Origin: Brachypterus glaber
Taxonomy: Eukaryota; Arthropoda; Insecta; Coleoptera; Kateretidae
NCBI GenBank assembly: GCA_958510825.1
Contig: OY294044.1
Location: forward strand, 47,828,626-47,892,625
Direction: 5' to 3'
DNA length: 64,000 nt
Under the pieces are notes generated by a model. That model was not told the DNA's origin, did not search any database, and worked only from the letters and a program-made list of their open reading frames with translations. Position numbers and translations under genes: made by a program. Below, piece by piece: positions 1-10,826 of the stretch; position 1 is the first letter of the stretch; every line of letters begins with the position of its first letter.

Positions 1-1222
1 CAGAATGTGATAAATTTACTTTAACTGCCTTGTTATTTGGTTTGTCAAAATGTAAAGTGGAATGATGTCGCTTTTTACATATTTTGCATAAATGAGTAGA
101 ATTGCAAAACTTAAAGTTGTGTGAATGGCTAAGACAATTGACACATAACCTATGCTGTTTAGCAATTTCATATCTCTTTTTTGGAGCTTCTGATAAAAAC
201 GACCTACACTGAGAAACATGATGATTTGACTTGCAAACAGGGCAAGATAAAATATCAGTATTTGTCACAAAAGAAGAATTATTATATGAATCTAACTTAA
301 CATGTTTTGATACTGGCTTTTGAACATTGTTGATTGGTGCTTTTTTAGAAGATAAAGCCTCAACAGTTTCTAAAGCGTTAGCATGTGCTGTCAAAAACAG
401 TTTTAATTCGTCAAATGTGGGAAAACCATTCTTTTTATTTTGTTCCTCAAACTTAGCACAAAGATTTTTTGGAATACGTTTGTACACCATATCTACAAGA
501 ATAAAGCTCCACTCGTTTGTTGGAAGACCCAAGGCCCCGAGTGCCGCTAAATTTTCGACAAGAGTATTCAGGAAAATAATCAAGGCTGATGATGTGTCAG
601 AGATGTTTGGCAGTTGACATATTGCCTGCCAGTGCGTATTAGCCAATAATCGTTTATTGTCATACCTCTGACGCAGCTGATTATAAGCTACAGAGTAGTT
701 ACTTCCCGATAATTGAACACACTTAATAATGCTAAGTGGTTCCGAAGTTAATAATAAATGTAAATGAGAAAATTTTTCAATGTCTGAGAGTTGGGGATTT
801 GTATGTATAGCAGAATCATACAAATCTATAAAAGTTTGCCAGTCTGGAAATTTTCCGCTAAAAGGTTTTAAATTCAACTTTTGAAGCTTGACATTTGAAG
901 TCGTAGCATTTGAAGAACTTCCAAATAATTGTACATAAATACCTTGGATCTGCCAAAACATTTCATCAATCACCGTAGCAGCTTCCTTTTCTTTTCGGAT
1001 AGCATCCGTACGTCCAGGATCTGATATGACGAAAGCGAGTATGTCATCAGCCAGCTTATGCCATTGCTTATAAGTCACATCCAGCTGTTGATAACAAATT
1101 TTAAAATGTTGCTGTTTTGTGATATCTTTTTGAGCGGCCACTGCTGCCTTTTGAACTCGCTTTTGCCTATCATATTGCAACTGCCTACGGTTGTCCATAA
1201 TACAATATTCGTTTAGATCCAT
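1..1222 (-). CDS. Gag-like protein of a BEL/Pao LTR retrotransposon, 3' part beyond the window
   Basis: The minus strand is open for 407 codons from the ATG at 1222 to the left edge, with an in-frame TAA two codons before that ATG, so the start is well placed and the protein is partial only at its C-terminal side. Residues about 110-190 carry the DUF1759-type pattern of BEL/Pao Gags: KPFSGKFPDWQTF, then an IH.N..LS..EKF.HL stretch, then NYSVAYNQLRQRYDNKR. Cys-rich RNA-binding motifs follow: C327-x2-C330-x3-H334-x4-C339, a classical CX2CX4HX4C knuckle at C360-C363-H368-C373, then C379-x2-C382 with HH at 386-387. Protease, reverse transcriptase and integrase would lie to the left. The uninterrupted frame suggests a fairly young insertion. 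The clade is assigned by motif memory; the exact family is unknown. Confidence 0.88.
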   Translation of the reverse strand, partial: MDLNEYCIMDNRRQLQYDRQKRVQKAAVAAQKDITKQQHFKICYQQLDVTYKQWHKLADDILAFVISDPGRTDAIRKEKEAATVIDEMFWQIQGIYVQLFGSSSNATTSNVKLQKLNLKPFSGKFPDWQTFIDLYDSAIHTNPQLSDIEKFSHLHLLLTSEPLSIIKCVQLSGSNYSVAYNQLRQRYDNKRLLANTHWQAICQLPNISDTSSALIIFLNTLVENLAALGALGLPTNEWSFILVDMVYKRIPKNLCAKFEEQNKKNGFPTFDELKLFLTAHANALETVEALSSKKAPINNVQKPVSKHVKLDSYNNSSFVTNTDILSCPVCKSNHHVSQCRSFLSEAPKKRYEIAKQHRLCVNCLSHSHNFKFCNSTHLCKICKKRHHSTLHFDKPNNKAVKVNLSHS

Positions 1223-1409
1223 GGCTTATAAAATTTATTTATTGAAAGGTAAAAGAAAAAAATAAAAATTATAAAAAAAAATATAAACTGAATAATTTTA
1301 GGAAAATTACACAATTTTTTTCTCAAATTTTATTTCTTAAATTGAATTTATTGTAGAAGAAAACCTCCAGATATAATGGCTAAAATATAACTTATACCTC
1401 AGTAATGAA
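1223..1409. other. AT-rich 5' leader of the BEL/Pao element
   Basis: This stretch lies directly upstream of the Gag start on the minus strand and should be leader or LTR. I could not identify a primer-binding site or LTR edge. Confidence 0.3.
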
Positions 1410-2040
1410 TCACCCTGTAAATATTTTCAACAAAATTCAAAATTCCAAATTATAATCCAAACTATGAGTTACCCTGTATATTTGCACAGAGTTTTCCAAA
1501 AAACCAAATTCAAAAAATTACAATTTAATTTTTAAGTCACCCTGTATATATTCTGACAGAATATAAAAAAAAAAAACAAAAACAAAAACTCAAAAGTACA
1601 ATTTAAGACCCTGTATATATGGACTGGATACTCAAAAAGGCAAAATTCAAAATTACAATTAAGCTTTAGGTTACCCTGTATGCATATATTTGACAGAATA
1701 TTAAAAAAATTCAGATTATAATCTAAGTTCAATTCTCCTGTATGAAAACATTTTGAAATGGGCTAAATTTATTTTTAACCTATTCTTTGAAAATTACAAT
1801 TTTTTGTGTACCGATAGTATTTCCAAAAAATAAAAAGGAAAATAAAATAAAAATTAAAATTATATTTTTAAGTGTTTTTTACTATTTTTCAACCTGGTAT
1901 ACACTAAAGATACAGCTCAAGATTTCCCACTTGCATAACCCTGTATACATTCGAAAAGTACAAGAAAAAAATACCTAGATATCCAATATAAAAAAATAAG
2001 TTTTACAAAAGTTCCTAATTATAAGAACTCCCTGTATAAT
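1410..2040. repeat. Degenerate tandem array, about 65 bp period, core ACCCTGTATA
   Basis: The core ACCCTGTATA or a close variant starts at about 1411, 1471, 1539, 1608, 1673, 1735, 1938 and 2030. Spacing is 59-69 bp between the first six, and the 203 bp gap to 1938 is about three periods. Between cores the text is AT-rich with recurrent AAAATTCAAAATTACAATT-like words. The array sits upstream of the Gag start, so it may be part of that element's leader or LTR, or an independent repeat. Confidence 0.7.
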
Positions 2041-2630
2041 AGTAAAACTAGAATTTGGACAAGGTATCTTATTTTTGCGCGCAAAAAATATATCAAATTA
2101 GAAGGAAAAAAATCAAAATATAAAAGTAATTTTGTTTCCACCCTATATGTAACTTTACTAGCAATAGGTAAATTTTAAATCTATTACTACTAGATAGGTA
2201 TTTTAATAATAATATCTTGCTCGCAAATAAGTTCTATCGAATGTAATTAATTATATGAATAAATTTTAATTTATTTTTTTAAAGCACAGAAATATTTTTA
2301 AGAATCTTTCTACGCCCAAATAAATCACCAGTTTTAAAATAATAATTTTCAAAAGGCAAAGTTAAATAATATTTTTATTTTTATTTTAACAATAAACTGT
2401 ATTTTTTGCAAAATAAAATAATAATTGCGGTTTTGATTGTGTCCAAAGAAAAAGGAAAAAAAAACGCTTGGATACAGCTGATAATTTTTTGCCTTTTTTA
2501 TAGAGCACAAAGTTTACGATTTTATCGGTTTTTAATTTTTCAACCGAAAAATCCAAAATATATTTTTAAAGCGAATTACCCTATTTGAAAATAATTTTTA
2601 TTAAAAATAAGATTTTACGCGAGATATTTT
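2041..2630. other. AT-rich DNA without recognisable gene
   Basis: I see only low-complexity AT-rich sequence. The short open frames here have no recognisable motif. Confidence 0.4.
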
Positions 2631-2766
2631 TGTTAATAAATAAGCTATCTCCGAATGCAACACTCAAATATGATATATTTATTTATAACGAATAATTTTA
2701 ATGTTAATAAATAAGCTATCTTCGAATGCTAAATCCAAATATGATATTGTTATTTATAACAAATAT
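2631..2766. repeat. Two-unit tandem repeat, 72 bp period
   Basis: The words AATAAGCTATCT, CGAATGC and AATATGATAT recur in order with an offset of 72 bp. The second unit is slightly diverged. Confidence 0.7.
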
Positions 2767-4128
2767 GTAATTTTATAACTGCAAAAGAACGTTACCACAC
2801 ACACACTGTAAAATTAGCAAAATCTAGTTAAATGAATTTAAAAGCTATGAAGCTATGTTAAATAGTTATACTAGTGCCAAATTCCGGTTCAAAACGGACC
2901 ATGTTATAATGGTTCTGCTAGCTTAAATCCGGTTCGAAAGGGCCATGTTGTGTGACGTCGAAAGGTCCCATTCGGTGATATGGGATTGCCTCCGTAACAT
3001 CGCCTTTATGATATTAATTAAGTAGACTGCGAATAGGTATTAATGATTGAAAAGAATATTAAAGACAAAAACGACAGTTCCAATAATATATATGGTAATC
3101 TTACCTTAGTTAAAGCATTCAGCACGACAGGTCATGACCGCCATTTCTTCACAGGAGACACCACATAATTGGAAACTGATGTACGCGAATTAAAGTTTGT
3201 TTGACCAGTGTAGGTATACACTACTAATTATTTAAATACATATGTGTATATGGAACTTATTTCTATAGATTGCAGCCGTAAAAATATGGTAAATTCTAAC
3301 GATGCCCGCGGCGTGGTATATTCGTCAGCTGATTTGAGTATATTTTTATTGACACGCATCGATCGTTCTCGAGCGTCAAATTGCGACTACTCCGGAAGGC
3401 AACCTACCCGAACTCGCGCAGAAAAGCTAGGAGGTTTTCAGCGCGTTACTTACAAAAATACAATCTATTCAAAATAAAATATTATTTTTGAATTATAACT
3501 AAGTAAAGAAATTAAATGAAATTATGTATAATAAAACCCAAATTAAAAATAAATACAAACACAGAAATGTGGTTGTAACAGCAGTTTTTTTTAACACCAT
3601 GTTTCCTTAATGCGGACCTGTTAAAAAATCCAAAGTCCAATCACTGTTAATCACTGGACCATAGGTTAGTTGTTTTAGTCAAATTAAAGCTGAAGCAAAA
3701 AATCTCACTTTTCCCTTGCCTTTGCTGCTGGCCTTCTTGAATACAAGCAGTTTGCTTCAGTTGTGAAATGTAAATTTCTTTTTTATTAGGAAAATCATTT
3801 TCTTAAATTATTAAGTAAAATATATTTGAACTACTTTATAACTCGATTGTTATTAATATATTAAAAAAATGACCAAAACAAAAAATGTTGGAAACTTTCT
3901 TTTAGCCTTCTATGGCCCGAATGAATTCTACGTGCTTTTGATATTCGAGCTTGGAAAAAATTTTAAGCCTGGTACTCCCCTACAAAAAAATATGTTACCT
4001 AAACGTAACATCCGCCAATAAATCATGAATAAAAATATTGCTGAAAAACCACGACTTTCTACGCAATCTAGGAAGTAATCATTTAATAAAATGCTTAAAT
4101 TATAATTAAAAAACTAATTTTTAATACA
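2767..4128. other. Unassigned intergenic or intronic DNA
   Basis: There is no supported gene. A 77-codon frame at 3244-3477 is more GC-rich than its surroundings (Arg-rich, RSRASNCDYSGRQPTRTRAE) but matches nothing I recognise and has no splice or family support. The palindromic word GTTACCTAAACGTAAC near 3993 recurs near 5840 and 7102. Confidence 0.35.
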
Positions 4129-4850
4129 TACAGTGCGGTCCAAAATCCCCCCCCCCCTTTTAACTTTTTGAACGAGTTGGGATATCGACTTCAAATTTAG
4201 TACTCTTAAATAAGACAACTTAAAATATTTTTTAGCATATATTTGATATTTTCAGCTCTTAAAATGTGGGCAGGGGGGCATGGGGGGACATTTTTTTAAA
4301 TGGAAAGGGGGGTCGTGTGATACATCATTTTAAAGCTTATAAAATTCTCTATTTAAACTAACATTTTTAAATTTTTTAAAAATGTTTTTTAAGGTTTTGA
4401 TTTTTCAATTTTTTGTGCTAAAACATTCGATTTTTTTTATAAATTTTTATTTATGTCAACTAAAATTAGTTTAAAAGTATAATTAAAATTTTTTTATGAT
4501 GAAATTAGGCATTTTTAAAAAATTATTTGTTTTTTTTTAGAGGAATTTTGACATTAATAGCAATTTTCAACCCCATTTTAAATCCAAAAAAATTTTTTTT
4601 TTAATTTAAAAATATGTAGTTAAATGGAGAATTTTATAAGCTTTAAAATGATGTATTACACAACCCCCCTTTCCATTTAAAAAAATGTGCCCTCATGCCC
4701 CCCTGCCCACATTTTAAGAGCTGAAAGTATTAAATATATGCTAAAAGATAGTTTAAGTTGTCTTATTTAAAAGTTTCAAATTTGAAGTCGATATCTCAAC
4801 TGGTTCAAAAGTTAAGAGGGGGAGGGGGGTGACTTTTGGACCGCTCTGTA
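4129..4850. mobile_element. Palindromic MITE with arms of about 230 bp, TA-flanked
   Basis: The ends are TACAGTGCGGTCC and GGACCGCTCTGTA. The left arm (poly-C, a GATATCGACTTCAAATTT-like word, GTGGGCAGGGGGGCATG, AAAGCTTATAAAATTCTC) returns as its reverse complement in the right half. The middle is AT-rich and holds no open frame. Terminal TA fits a Tc1/mariner-type target duplication. Single-arm relatives lie near 15640-15790 and 16643-16788. Confidence 0.85.
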
Positions 4851-5194
4851 TAAAAACATTTTAACAATAATTAATTATTAATATGTGTATATTTTAAAAA
4901 ATCCAGTCTTTACTGCCCAATGTATCTTTAAAGTACAATTATTTTTATTCAGGATACATTTAGGATCATACATTTTTCTTAAATTAATCTTTAATAATGA
5001 CTTAACCGTCCAGTATTTTTTATTTTACCATAATAACTGCCAAAACCTTTCCAAAATAATTTTGAACATCAACATTTTTTAAAATAATCAAAGTGTTGAC
5101 AGCCTTACATTAAAATACAATTTAAAAAAATATGGCAGACTTTGGCATCAAAAAATGTATTAAAACTGTAGGTAGATGCATAAAAAAGGATTTA

Positions 5195-5779
5195 AGGCCT
5201 GTTCCAGAACTCACGTACAGAAATTTGAGGGTATATTAAAAACCCTCTGGAAAATATGAAAAAAATTCAAAAAAAATCCATCTTCAATACTAATTAAAAA
5301 GGAAGCTATTTAATCTGACCAATCCTGTTGCTGATGTTAAATTACCTACAAATTAGTTTTTCCCTACTTATTATTAACTATGGTTTCATTTTAATTGTTG
5401 ACGCGTGCATTGTTTGAGACTTTCAACTTTAGAATCTTTTTAGGTTATTATATTTTGACAAAACCGACAGTGGCTATCAAATATTCAATTTTTATAGGGT
5501 CACTCCATCCGGCGGTGGTTTTTTTGACATTAATAAATATTTATGTAACATTAATCACCATGTCAACCTACAGAATATGTACCTGCAATAATTAAATTTG
5601 CTTCCACAGCTACAAATTCAACTTTTAAAGGATTTAACATCAGCGACAGTATTGGTCCACTTAAAGCGTTTTTATTTTTAAATTGAACGAAGATGGATTT
5701 TTTTGACATTTTTTTCGTATTTTCCAGAGGGTTTTTAATATACCCTCAAATTTCTGTACGCGAGTTCTGGAACAGGCTG
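5195..5779. mobile_element. TIR MITE, CAGCCTGTTCC type, TA target
   Basis: The left end is AGGCCTGTTCCAGAACTC and the right end is GAGTTCTGGAACAGGCTG followed by TA. The arms run on through GAGGGTATATTAAAAACCCTC and the ATCCATCTT word. A second copy at 13755-15132 has TA-CAGCCTG at one end and CAGGCTG-TA at the other, which fixes the ends. Confidence 0.85.
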
Positions 5780-6035
5780 TATAAAGCAATATAAAACCCA
5801 AAACCCAATACATTTGGCTTAATTAAATCCAAATGAGTATGTTACCTAAACGTAGCAAGGGGCCATGGAGGGTTATTCAAAATTAGTTAAGTATGAGCAT
5901 TTTTATCGTAAGATGCATATTTAGCGAGATAACCGCACTCACCCCTAAAATTCTACATAGCGACACCCCTTACGCAAATCACCCGGTGAAAAATTAACAG
6001 GAGTGTTCTGTTGCTATCCACAAAATATCAGCTCG

Positions 6036-6337
6036 TATACAATACAATACAATATAAGTGGGGTTGTGAGGCATGGTACTGCCTTTCAAATCACTGCGAC
6101 CAATGAGATCTATTGTGAATCCCCTTTGCAATTTAGTCCACATCAAACTTTAGGCTTTCAAAGAAGCCTAAGAGTTTTTTGGGGGATACTTGGGATATAT
6201 CTGCAGGTCTTGGGTATACCTGTTCTAGATATTGTAGCCTTTTGCGAGCAATGGCTTCGCAGAAGCACATAATGTGTTCGACCGTTTCTGGTGCTTCTAA
6301 GCATAGACGGCAAATGTCGATTTCAGATTTTCCCATT
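6036..6337 (-). pseudogene. 3' end of a LINE with (TTGTA)n tail, copy 1
   Basis: On the minus strand, 6336-6133 encodes 67 residues with the Cys/His pattern of the C-terminal end of Jockey/R1-like LINE ORF2 proteins: CRLCLEAPETVEHIMCFCEA, followed by IARKRLQYLEQVYPRP. A stop and a short 3' UTR follow, then a (TTGTA)n tail at about 6036-6055 in this orientation. Endonuclease and reverse transcriptase are absent, so this is a 5'-truncated dead copy. Two other copies lie in the window. Confidence 0.8.
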
Positions 6338-7309
6338 TTTTTAAATCAGCCCGTATACATTTATTGCAATTTAACATAAGAATTTCTCGTTATTTGACTG
6401 GACTAAAAGGCTAAACGGGGTTTTATCTCTTTTTTTGCGGATATTTTGAAATAAAGCTGATCTCAGTGGTAAAATCGAAATCAAAAGCTGAAATTTGACA
6501 GCTGACTTTACAGTTAAATTCTCTAATGGTTTTAGCTGAGTTTCGATGCATTTTGCTGAGCTCCATTAAACGCACCCATTTGCTTTAATCAGTTTAAAAT
6601 GAGAAATAAATGAGCATGAAACTAATATCTTAAAAAATATCTGGTAAGTATGAATTTTTCGTACGACCTAGTGTACACGAAATAAAGAAAAATGCATGTT
6701 CACTATATATCCTCGTTAGGATATATTTCTATCGCACGAGTACAAGTGCATATTTGAATGAAATGACAACTATGCACACTCATTTATCCAAACGAGTACA
6801 CATAGCTTTCATTTTGACAAAAGTCATTTGACGTTTATAAAATTTTGACATGTCAAAGTTAAACACAGGTAATTCTTTAAAATATACATTTTTAAAGAGT
6901 CTAGACTGTAGATCGAACGAAAAATGTTGTTCGCAATTCGTTTGCGACAAGTCCTTAGTGCACTCGAATGATTTTTTAACTTTGACTTGAGGGTTTTTAA
7001 TATACCCTCAAATTTCTGTACGCGAGTTCTGGAACAAGCTGTATAAAGCAATATAAAACCCAAAACCCAATACATTTGGCTTAATTAAATCCAAATGAGT
7101 ATGTTACCTAAACGTAACGAGGGGCCATGGAGGGTTATCCAAAATTAGTTAAGTATGAGCATTTTTATCGTAAGATGCATATTTAGCGAGATAACCGCAC
7201 TCACCCCTAAAATTCTACATAGCGACACCCCTTACGCAAATCACCCGGTGAAAAACTAACAGGAGTGTTCTGTTGCTATCCACAACTACCCTTTAAAATA
7301 TCAGCCCGT

Positions 7310-7487
7310 ATACAATACAATACAATATAAGTGGGGTTGTGAGGCATGGTACTGCCTTTCAAATCACTGCGACCAATGAATCCCCTTTGCAATTTAGTCC
7401 ACATCAAACTTTAGCACATAATGTGTTCGGCCGTTTCTGGTGCTTCTAAGCATAGATGGCAAATGTCGATTTCAGATTTTCCCATTT
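7310..7487 (-). pseudogene. 3' end of the (TTGTA)n LINE, copy 2, internally deleted
   Basis: This is the counterpart of 6036-6337 inside the second unit of the tandem duplication. The MGKSEIDICRLCLEA-like start and the tail are kept; the middle (about 130 bp) is deleted. It arose by segment duplication rather than by a separate retroposition. Confidence 0.75.
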
Positions 7488-7670
7488 TTTTAATTTATTG
7501 CAATTTAACATAAGAATTTCTCGTTATTTGACTGGACTAAAACGCTAAACGGGGTTTTATCTCTTTTTTTTGCGGATATTTTGAAATAAAGCTGATCTCA
7601 GTGGTAAAATCGAAATCAAAAGCTGAAATTTGACAGCTGACTTTACAGTTGTGTTGTTCGCAATTCGTTT

Positions 7671-7757
7671 GCGACAAGTCCTTAGTGCACTCGAATGATT
7701 TTTTGACTTCGCGTCGTCAAAAAAATTTCATTCTCGTGCACTAAGGACTAAAGTCGC
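7671..7757. repeat. Long hairpin with loop TTCGCGTC
   Basis: Arms from GCGAC at 7671 and GTCGC at 7757 pair through AGTCCTTAGTGCAC/GTGCACTAAGGACT and TTTTTTGAC/GTCAAAAAA around a GC-rich loop at about 7707-7714. A few mismatches are present. Half of it also occurs at 6929-6977 in the first tandem unit. Confidence 0.8.
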
Positions 7758-8044
7758 TTACTCGTTACGAAAACTACTATTGAGTTTAAAAACTCTTTTA
7801 TTCACCCCCGCCACCTAAAAACCTAAAATATAAATGCTTGCTCGTGAATCACCCTATTTTGTATTTTAGTTTAGCCATGTTTCTAGATTAAAACAACTTC
7901 ATTATATTTAGTTTATGATTGACCATAAATAACAAAACAAAATTGTACAGCAGACCGAACCTCTTTTTTGCCGGCTGGAAAATAAACTACACAGGGCAAC
8001 ACAACTGTTTTTCTTGGATTGTATTTTAAGTTTTTTACTTATTT
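7758..8044. other. Unassigned AT-rich DNA
   Basis: No feature is supported here. The text CCAGACCGAACCTCTTTTTTGCCG-like near 7950 recurs near 11372, so it belongs to a dispersed repeat of unknown type. Confidence 0.3.
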
Positions 8045-8963
8045 GTCATTTCAGGTCCCAGATTTAAGGACATTTCCTTAAATCAAAGCTACTTAAATCA
8101 TTTATTTAAAATCATATTATCTTAAACCAAGTATGTAATTATTTTGATTTAAGATCATATTATCTTTATCCAAGATCATATTATCTTGCACCAAGTCTTG
8201 GTTTAAGATAATATAATCTTGAATGAAGAGAATTATAATCTTGATTTAAGATTATGATTTTCTTCATTCAAGATCATATTGACCCCACAGTCAGGTTCTA
8301 GGGTTAATAGAATGGTAAATATTTTGAAAAAATTTCCCACACATTATAACATTATTTCGCACGCCTATGAAATATGATACTTTCTTACTCTGTTAATCGT
8401 GTGAAATTTGGTTTCATAGGTGGTCGTAGGAAAAAGCACTTGTTTTTGAAGAAAAACTTGTTGCAACGCCATTGCAAAATGGCGCTTATAGGTATAAATT
8501 ATTTAATGCTACTTACCCGTGAATTTTTTAAGAAAATTTGAAAATCCCCATCGTTTGAGGGTAACAGATACAAATTCGTCCATTTTAAAGCAGATGAAAA
8601 CAATGATACACCTTTAAAGACAACTGACGGCAAAAAAAAAACAAACATAACTTCTCTCCCGCGCATATCTTGAACTACTGCGCAAATTGTCTGTCAGCCA
8701 GCCGGCAAACTCTTTACCGTAAGACTACAGGGGCTTTGAGTCAAGATAATAACTCTTGAACCTCTGTTACTATTTTAAATGTCATGCATTTAAGGAAAAA
8801 ATCCTTGACACAAGGATTTTTCTACCAAGAAAGGAAACCAAAGTCACAGATAATCTTAAACCGAGGATACATGATCTTAAAAGAAGATTATTACCTTGAT
8901 TTAAGATAATATAATTCCAATATAATTTATTATCTTCTGCCAAGATAACCTTTTTTTCTGTGT
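8045..8963 (-). mobile_element. AAGATAAT-rich nonautonomous element, copy A
   Basis: This is a reverse-orientation copy of 19590-20653. It is packed with short words of the type TTTAAGATAATATGATCTT in both directions near its ends. It also shares a unique centre (GCGCCATTTTGCAATGGCG, a CCTATGAAACCAAATTTCAC word, and TGCGCAGTAG near GTTTGCCGG). The right end is CCTTTTTTTCTGTG; the left end is blurred. No transposase is visible. Confidence 0.8.
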
Positions 8964-9055
8964 AATACTGTAGTTTCGAGTATATTAAAATCGTCAATAA
9001 ACGTCCTAGACAAAAAATTCTTGGATACAAAGAGTGACCGCAAAAAGGAAGGTTT

Positions 9056-9806
9056 TTTAGCCTGTTTTTCAAACATCTGTAACTTCGATTGGAATTGATA
9101 AAATGTAACTTATAAGTGCTCAAAATTTTTGTCTGGTCATGAACTTGTGCAAAAAGCAAGATCTATTGTTCCAGAAGCTAAACACCCTCTTAAACAAAGG
9201 GTTAGCTAGGGGTACTTGAATTGAATTTTATACCAAACTTTCTCACATTTTATTAAACATAACTGACTGGATCCCTTTAACTCGATTTTTCTTGAGATAC
9301 TTTATGATTTACTAGTTTTTTTTGGTCCTTGGGGTGTAGTTTAACCCTCTTTGTGGGGGTGGATTTTCATCAAATCCAAGAGTGATACCCCTTAACGTGT
9401 TTTTTATGTTTTATATTACAGAAAAATGTGTTTTTTAAATATTTTTCTGTAATATAAAACGTAAAAAACACGTTAAGGGGTATCACCCTTGGATTTGATG
9501 AAAATCCACATCCACAAAAGAGGTTAAACTACCCCCCAAGCACCAAAAAAAGTAGTAAATCATAAAGTATCTCAAGAAAAATCGAGTTAAAGGTATCCAG
9601 TCAGTTATGTTTAATAAAATGTGAGAAAGTTTGGTATAAAATTCAATTCAAGTACCCCTAGTTAACCCTTTGTTTAAGGGGATGTTTAGATTTTAGAACA
9701 ATAAATCTTGCTTTTTGTACAAGTTTATGAAAAAAATTTCGAGCCCTTATACGTTACTTTTTATAAATTCCAATCGAAGTTACAGATGTTTGAAAAAGAG
9801 GCTAAT
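9056..9806. mobile_element. Near-perfect 750 bp palindrome (foldback element)
   Basis: Two arms of about 370 bp meet around 9434 with a loop of only about 15 bases. Landmarks pair exactly: AACACGTTAAGGGGTATCAC with its complement, GGATTTGATGAAAATCCA, AAATCGAGTTAAAGG, ACTTTCTCACATTTTATTAAAC, AACTTCGATTGGAATT. There is no coding potential. Similarity continues weakly outward on both sides. Confidence 0.88.
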
Positions 9807-9904
9807 TTTGTAAACACGATAACGCAACAACGAGTTACCCGATCCATCAAAAATTTTCAGGAAAAATCAACTTTGAGAGGACGATCCCTAGGGCCCTATT
9901 AATA

Positions 9905-10700
9905 TACAGGGTTATTCAGAAATTGGGAATTTTGAGGGGTGATTTTACATTAAAAAAAAAGTTTCTATAAATTTTTGTTCGGAGATACGACCCTCCTAAA
10001 GGTACATCGGAAAAGTAGTTTTTATTAATAAAACACAGGAGATCGGGTACTAATGGCTTTATTACTTAAAATTTAAACTATTGCCAACGGTTTCGTAACT
10101 GGTTAGTTACTTTCTCAAGGCTAAAAAGAGCGAAAAAAAAAAACGAATTACAAAAAGGCTGAAGTTATATAAACAACAGCCTTTTTGTAGCCTTAAAAGT
10201 AACTAACCAGTTACGAAACCGTTGGCAATAGTTTAAATTTTAAGTAATAAAGCCATTAGTACCCGATCTGCTGTGTTTTATTAATATATTTCGTATGGCG
10301 TTTGAATTTTGAAGTAGTAGTTTTTTTTTAATATCTCTGAAACCCTATGAGTAAGGATTTTTTTTCATATACCTTAACATTGATTGATGATATGATTTAA
10401 TTTCATTTTTATTTGGTAATTTTAACGAGGGATGTGCAAAATGGGGGCGATGTCAATTTTTTAATAGAAACTTCTTCATGTGTAGATTTTTTGACATTTT
10501 CTTCTTCTAATTTTCTTTGACCTTTTATTTTTGACATTTTATCTATAATTAAAAATCCATAAAACGTTACTCCTTATGTACTAGTTAGAACGCAGTGCCA
10601 ACCTTTCTCGAAAAAAATGCAGTTAAAGAGAAAATTTTACTTTCTGAGCTTCAAAAATAGGAATTTAAAATGCACTAATAAAAATGTTAACACTTTGGTT
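9905..10700. repeat. Single-arm relative of the large TA palindrome family, split by a MITE
   Basis: It begins TACAGGGTTATTCAG and keeps the family landmarks in order: a GGGGTGATT word, AAAAGTTTCTATAAA, an AGATACGACC word, the AATGGGGGCGATG word, and an AACCTTTCTCGAAAA-like stretch near 10600. A palindromic MITE (10024-10284) interrupts it. Confidence 0.6.
10024..10284. mobile_element. Palindromic MITE of 261 bp, ends in TTAA
   Basis: TTAATAAAACACAGGAGATC at the left is mirrored by GATCTGCTGTGTTTTATTAA at the right. The arms of about 105 bp include TTTCGTAACTGGTTAGTTAC and AACTATTGCCAACGG. If the terminal TTAA is the target duplication, this is piggyBac-like; TTAA may equally be part of the arms. 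Confidence 0.85.
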
Positions 10701-10786
10701 AGCTTCGATAATTTTTGCGTAAACTAAAATTAGTTTTAATAAGAATCACGAAAACTTAATTCAAACAATTTTTAAAGCTACAGATC

Positions 10787-10826
10787 TCGATGATCGAGAT
10801 GATCGAGATGATCGAGACTTGATCAC
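10787..10826. repeat. Short tandem repeat, 12 bp unit GATGATCGAGAT
   Basis: About three consecutive units of GATGATCGAGAT are visible, ending in GACTTGATC. Confidence 0.85.

Larger units (their letters stand above)
5727..7727. repeat. Partial tandem duplication, 1262 bp period
   Basis: Sequence from 5727 recurs from 6989 with a constant offset of 1262. It includes the MITE end, TATGTTACCTAAACGTA, the ACACCCCTTACGCAAATCAC word, the LINE tail and the GCGGATATTTTGAAATAAAG word. Unit 1 is 5727-6988. Unit 2 (6989-7727) lacks several internal blocks, including part of the LINE fragment and most of 6520-6925. Confidence 0.85.

Noticed and set aside
1223..3240. LTR of the BEL/Pao element
   Set aside because: I looked for TG...CA ends, a primer-binding site and a second LTR copy; only one side of the element is in the window, so no boundary can be supported.
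3244..3477. 77-codon Arg-rich frame with higher GC
   Set aside because: No homology recognised, no splice signals that would fit and no conservation test available.
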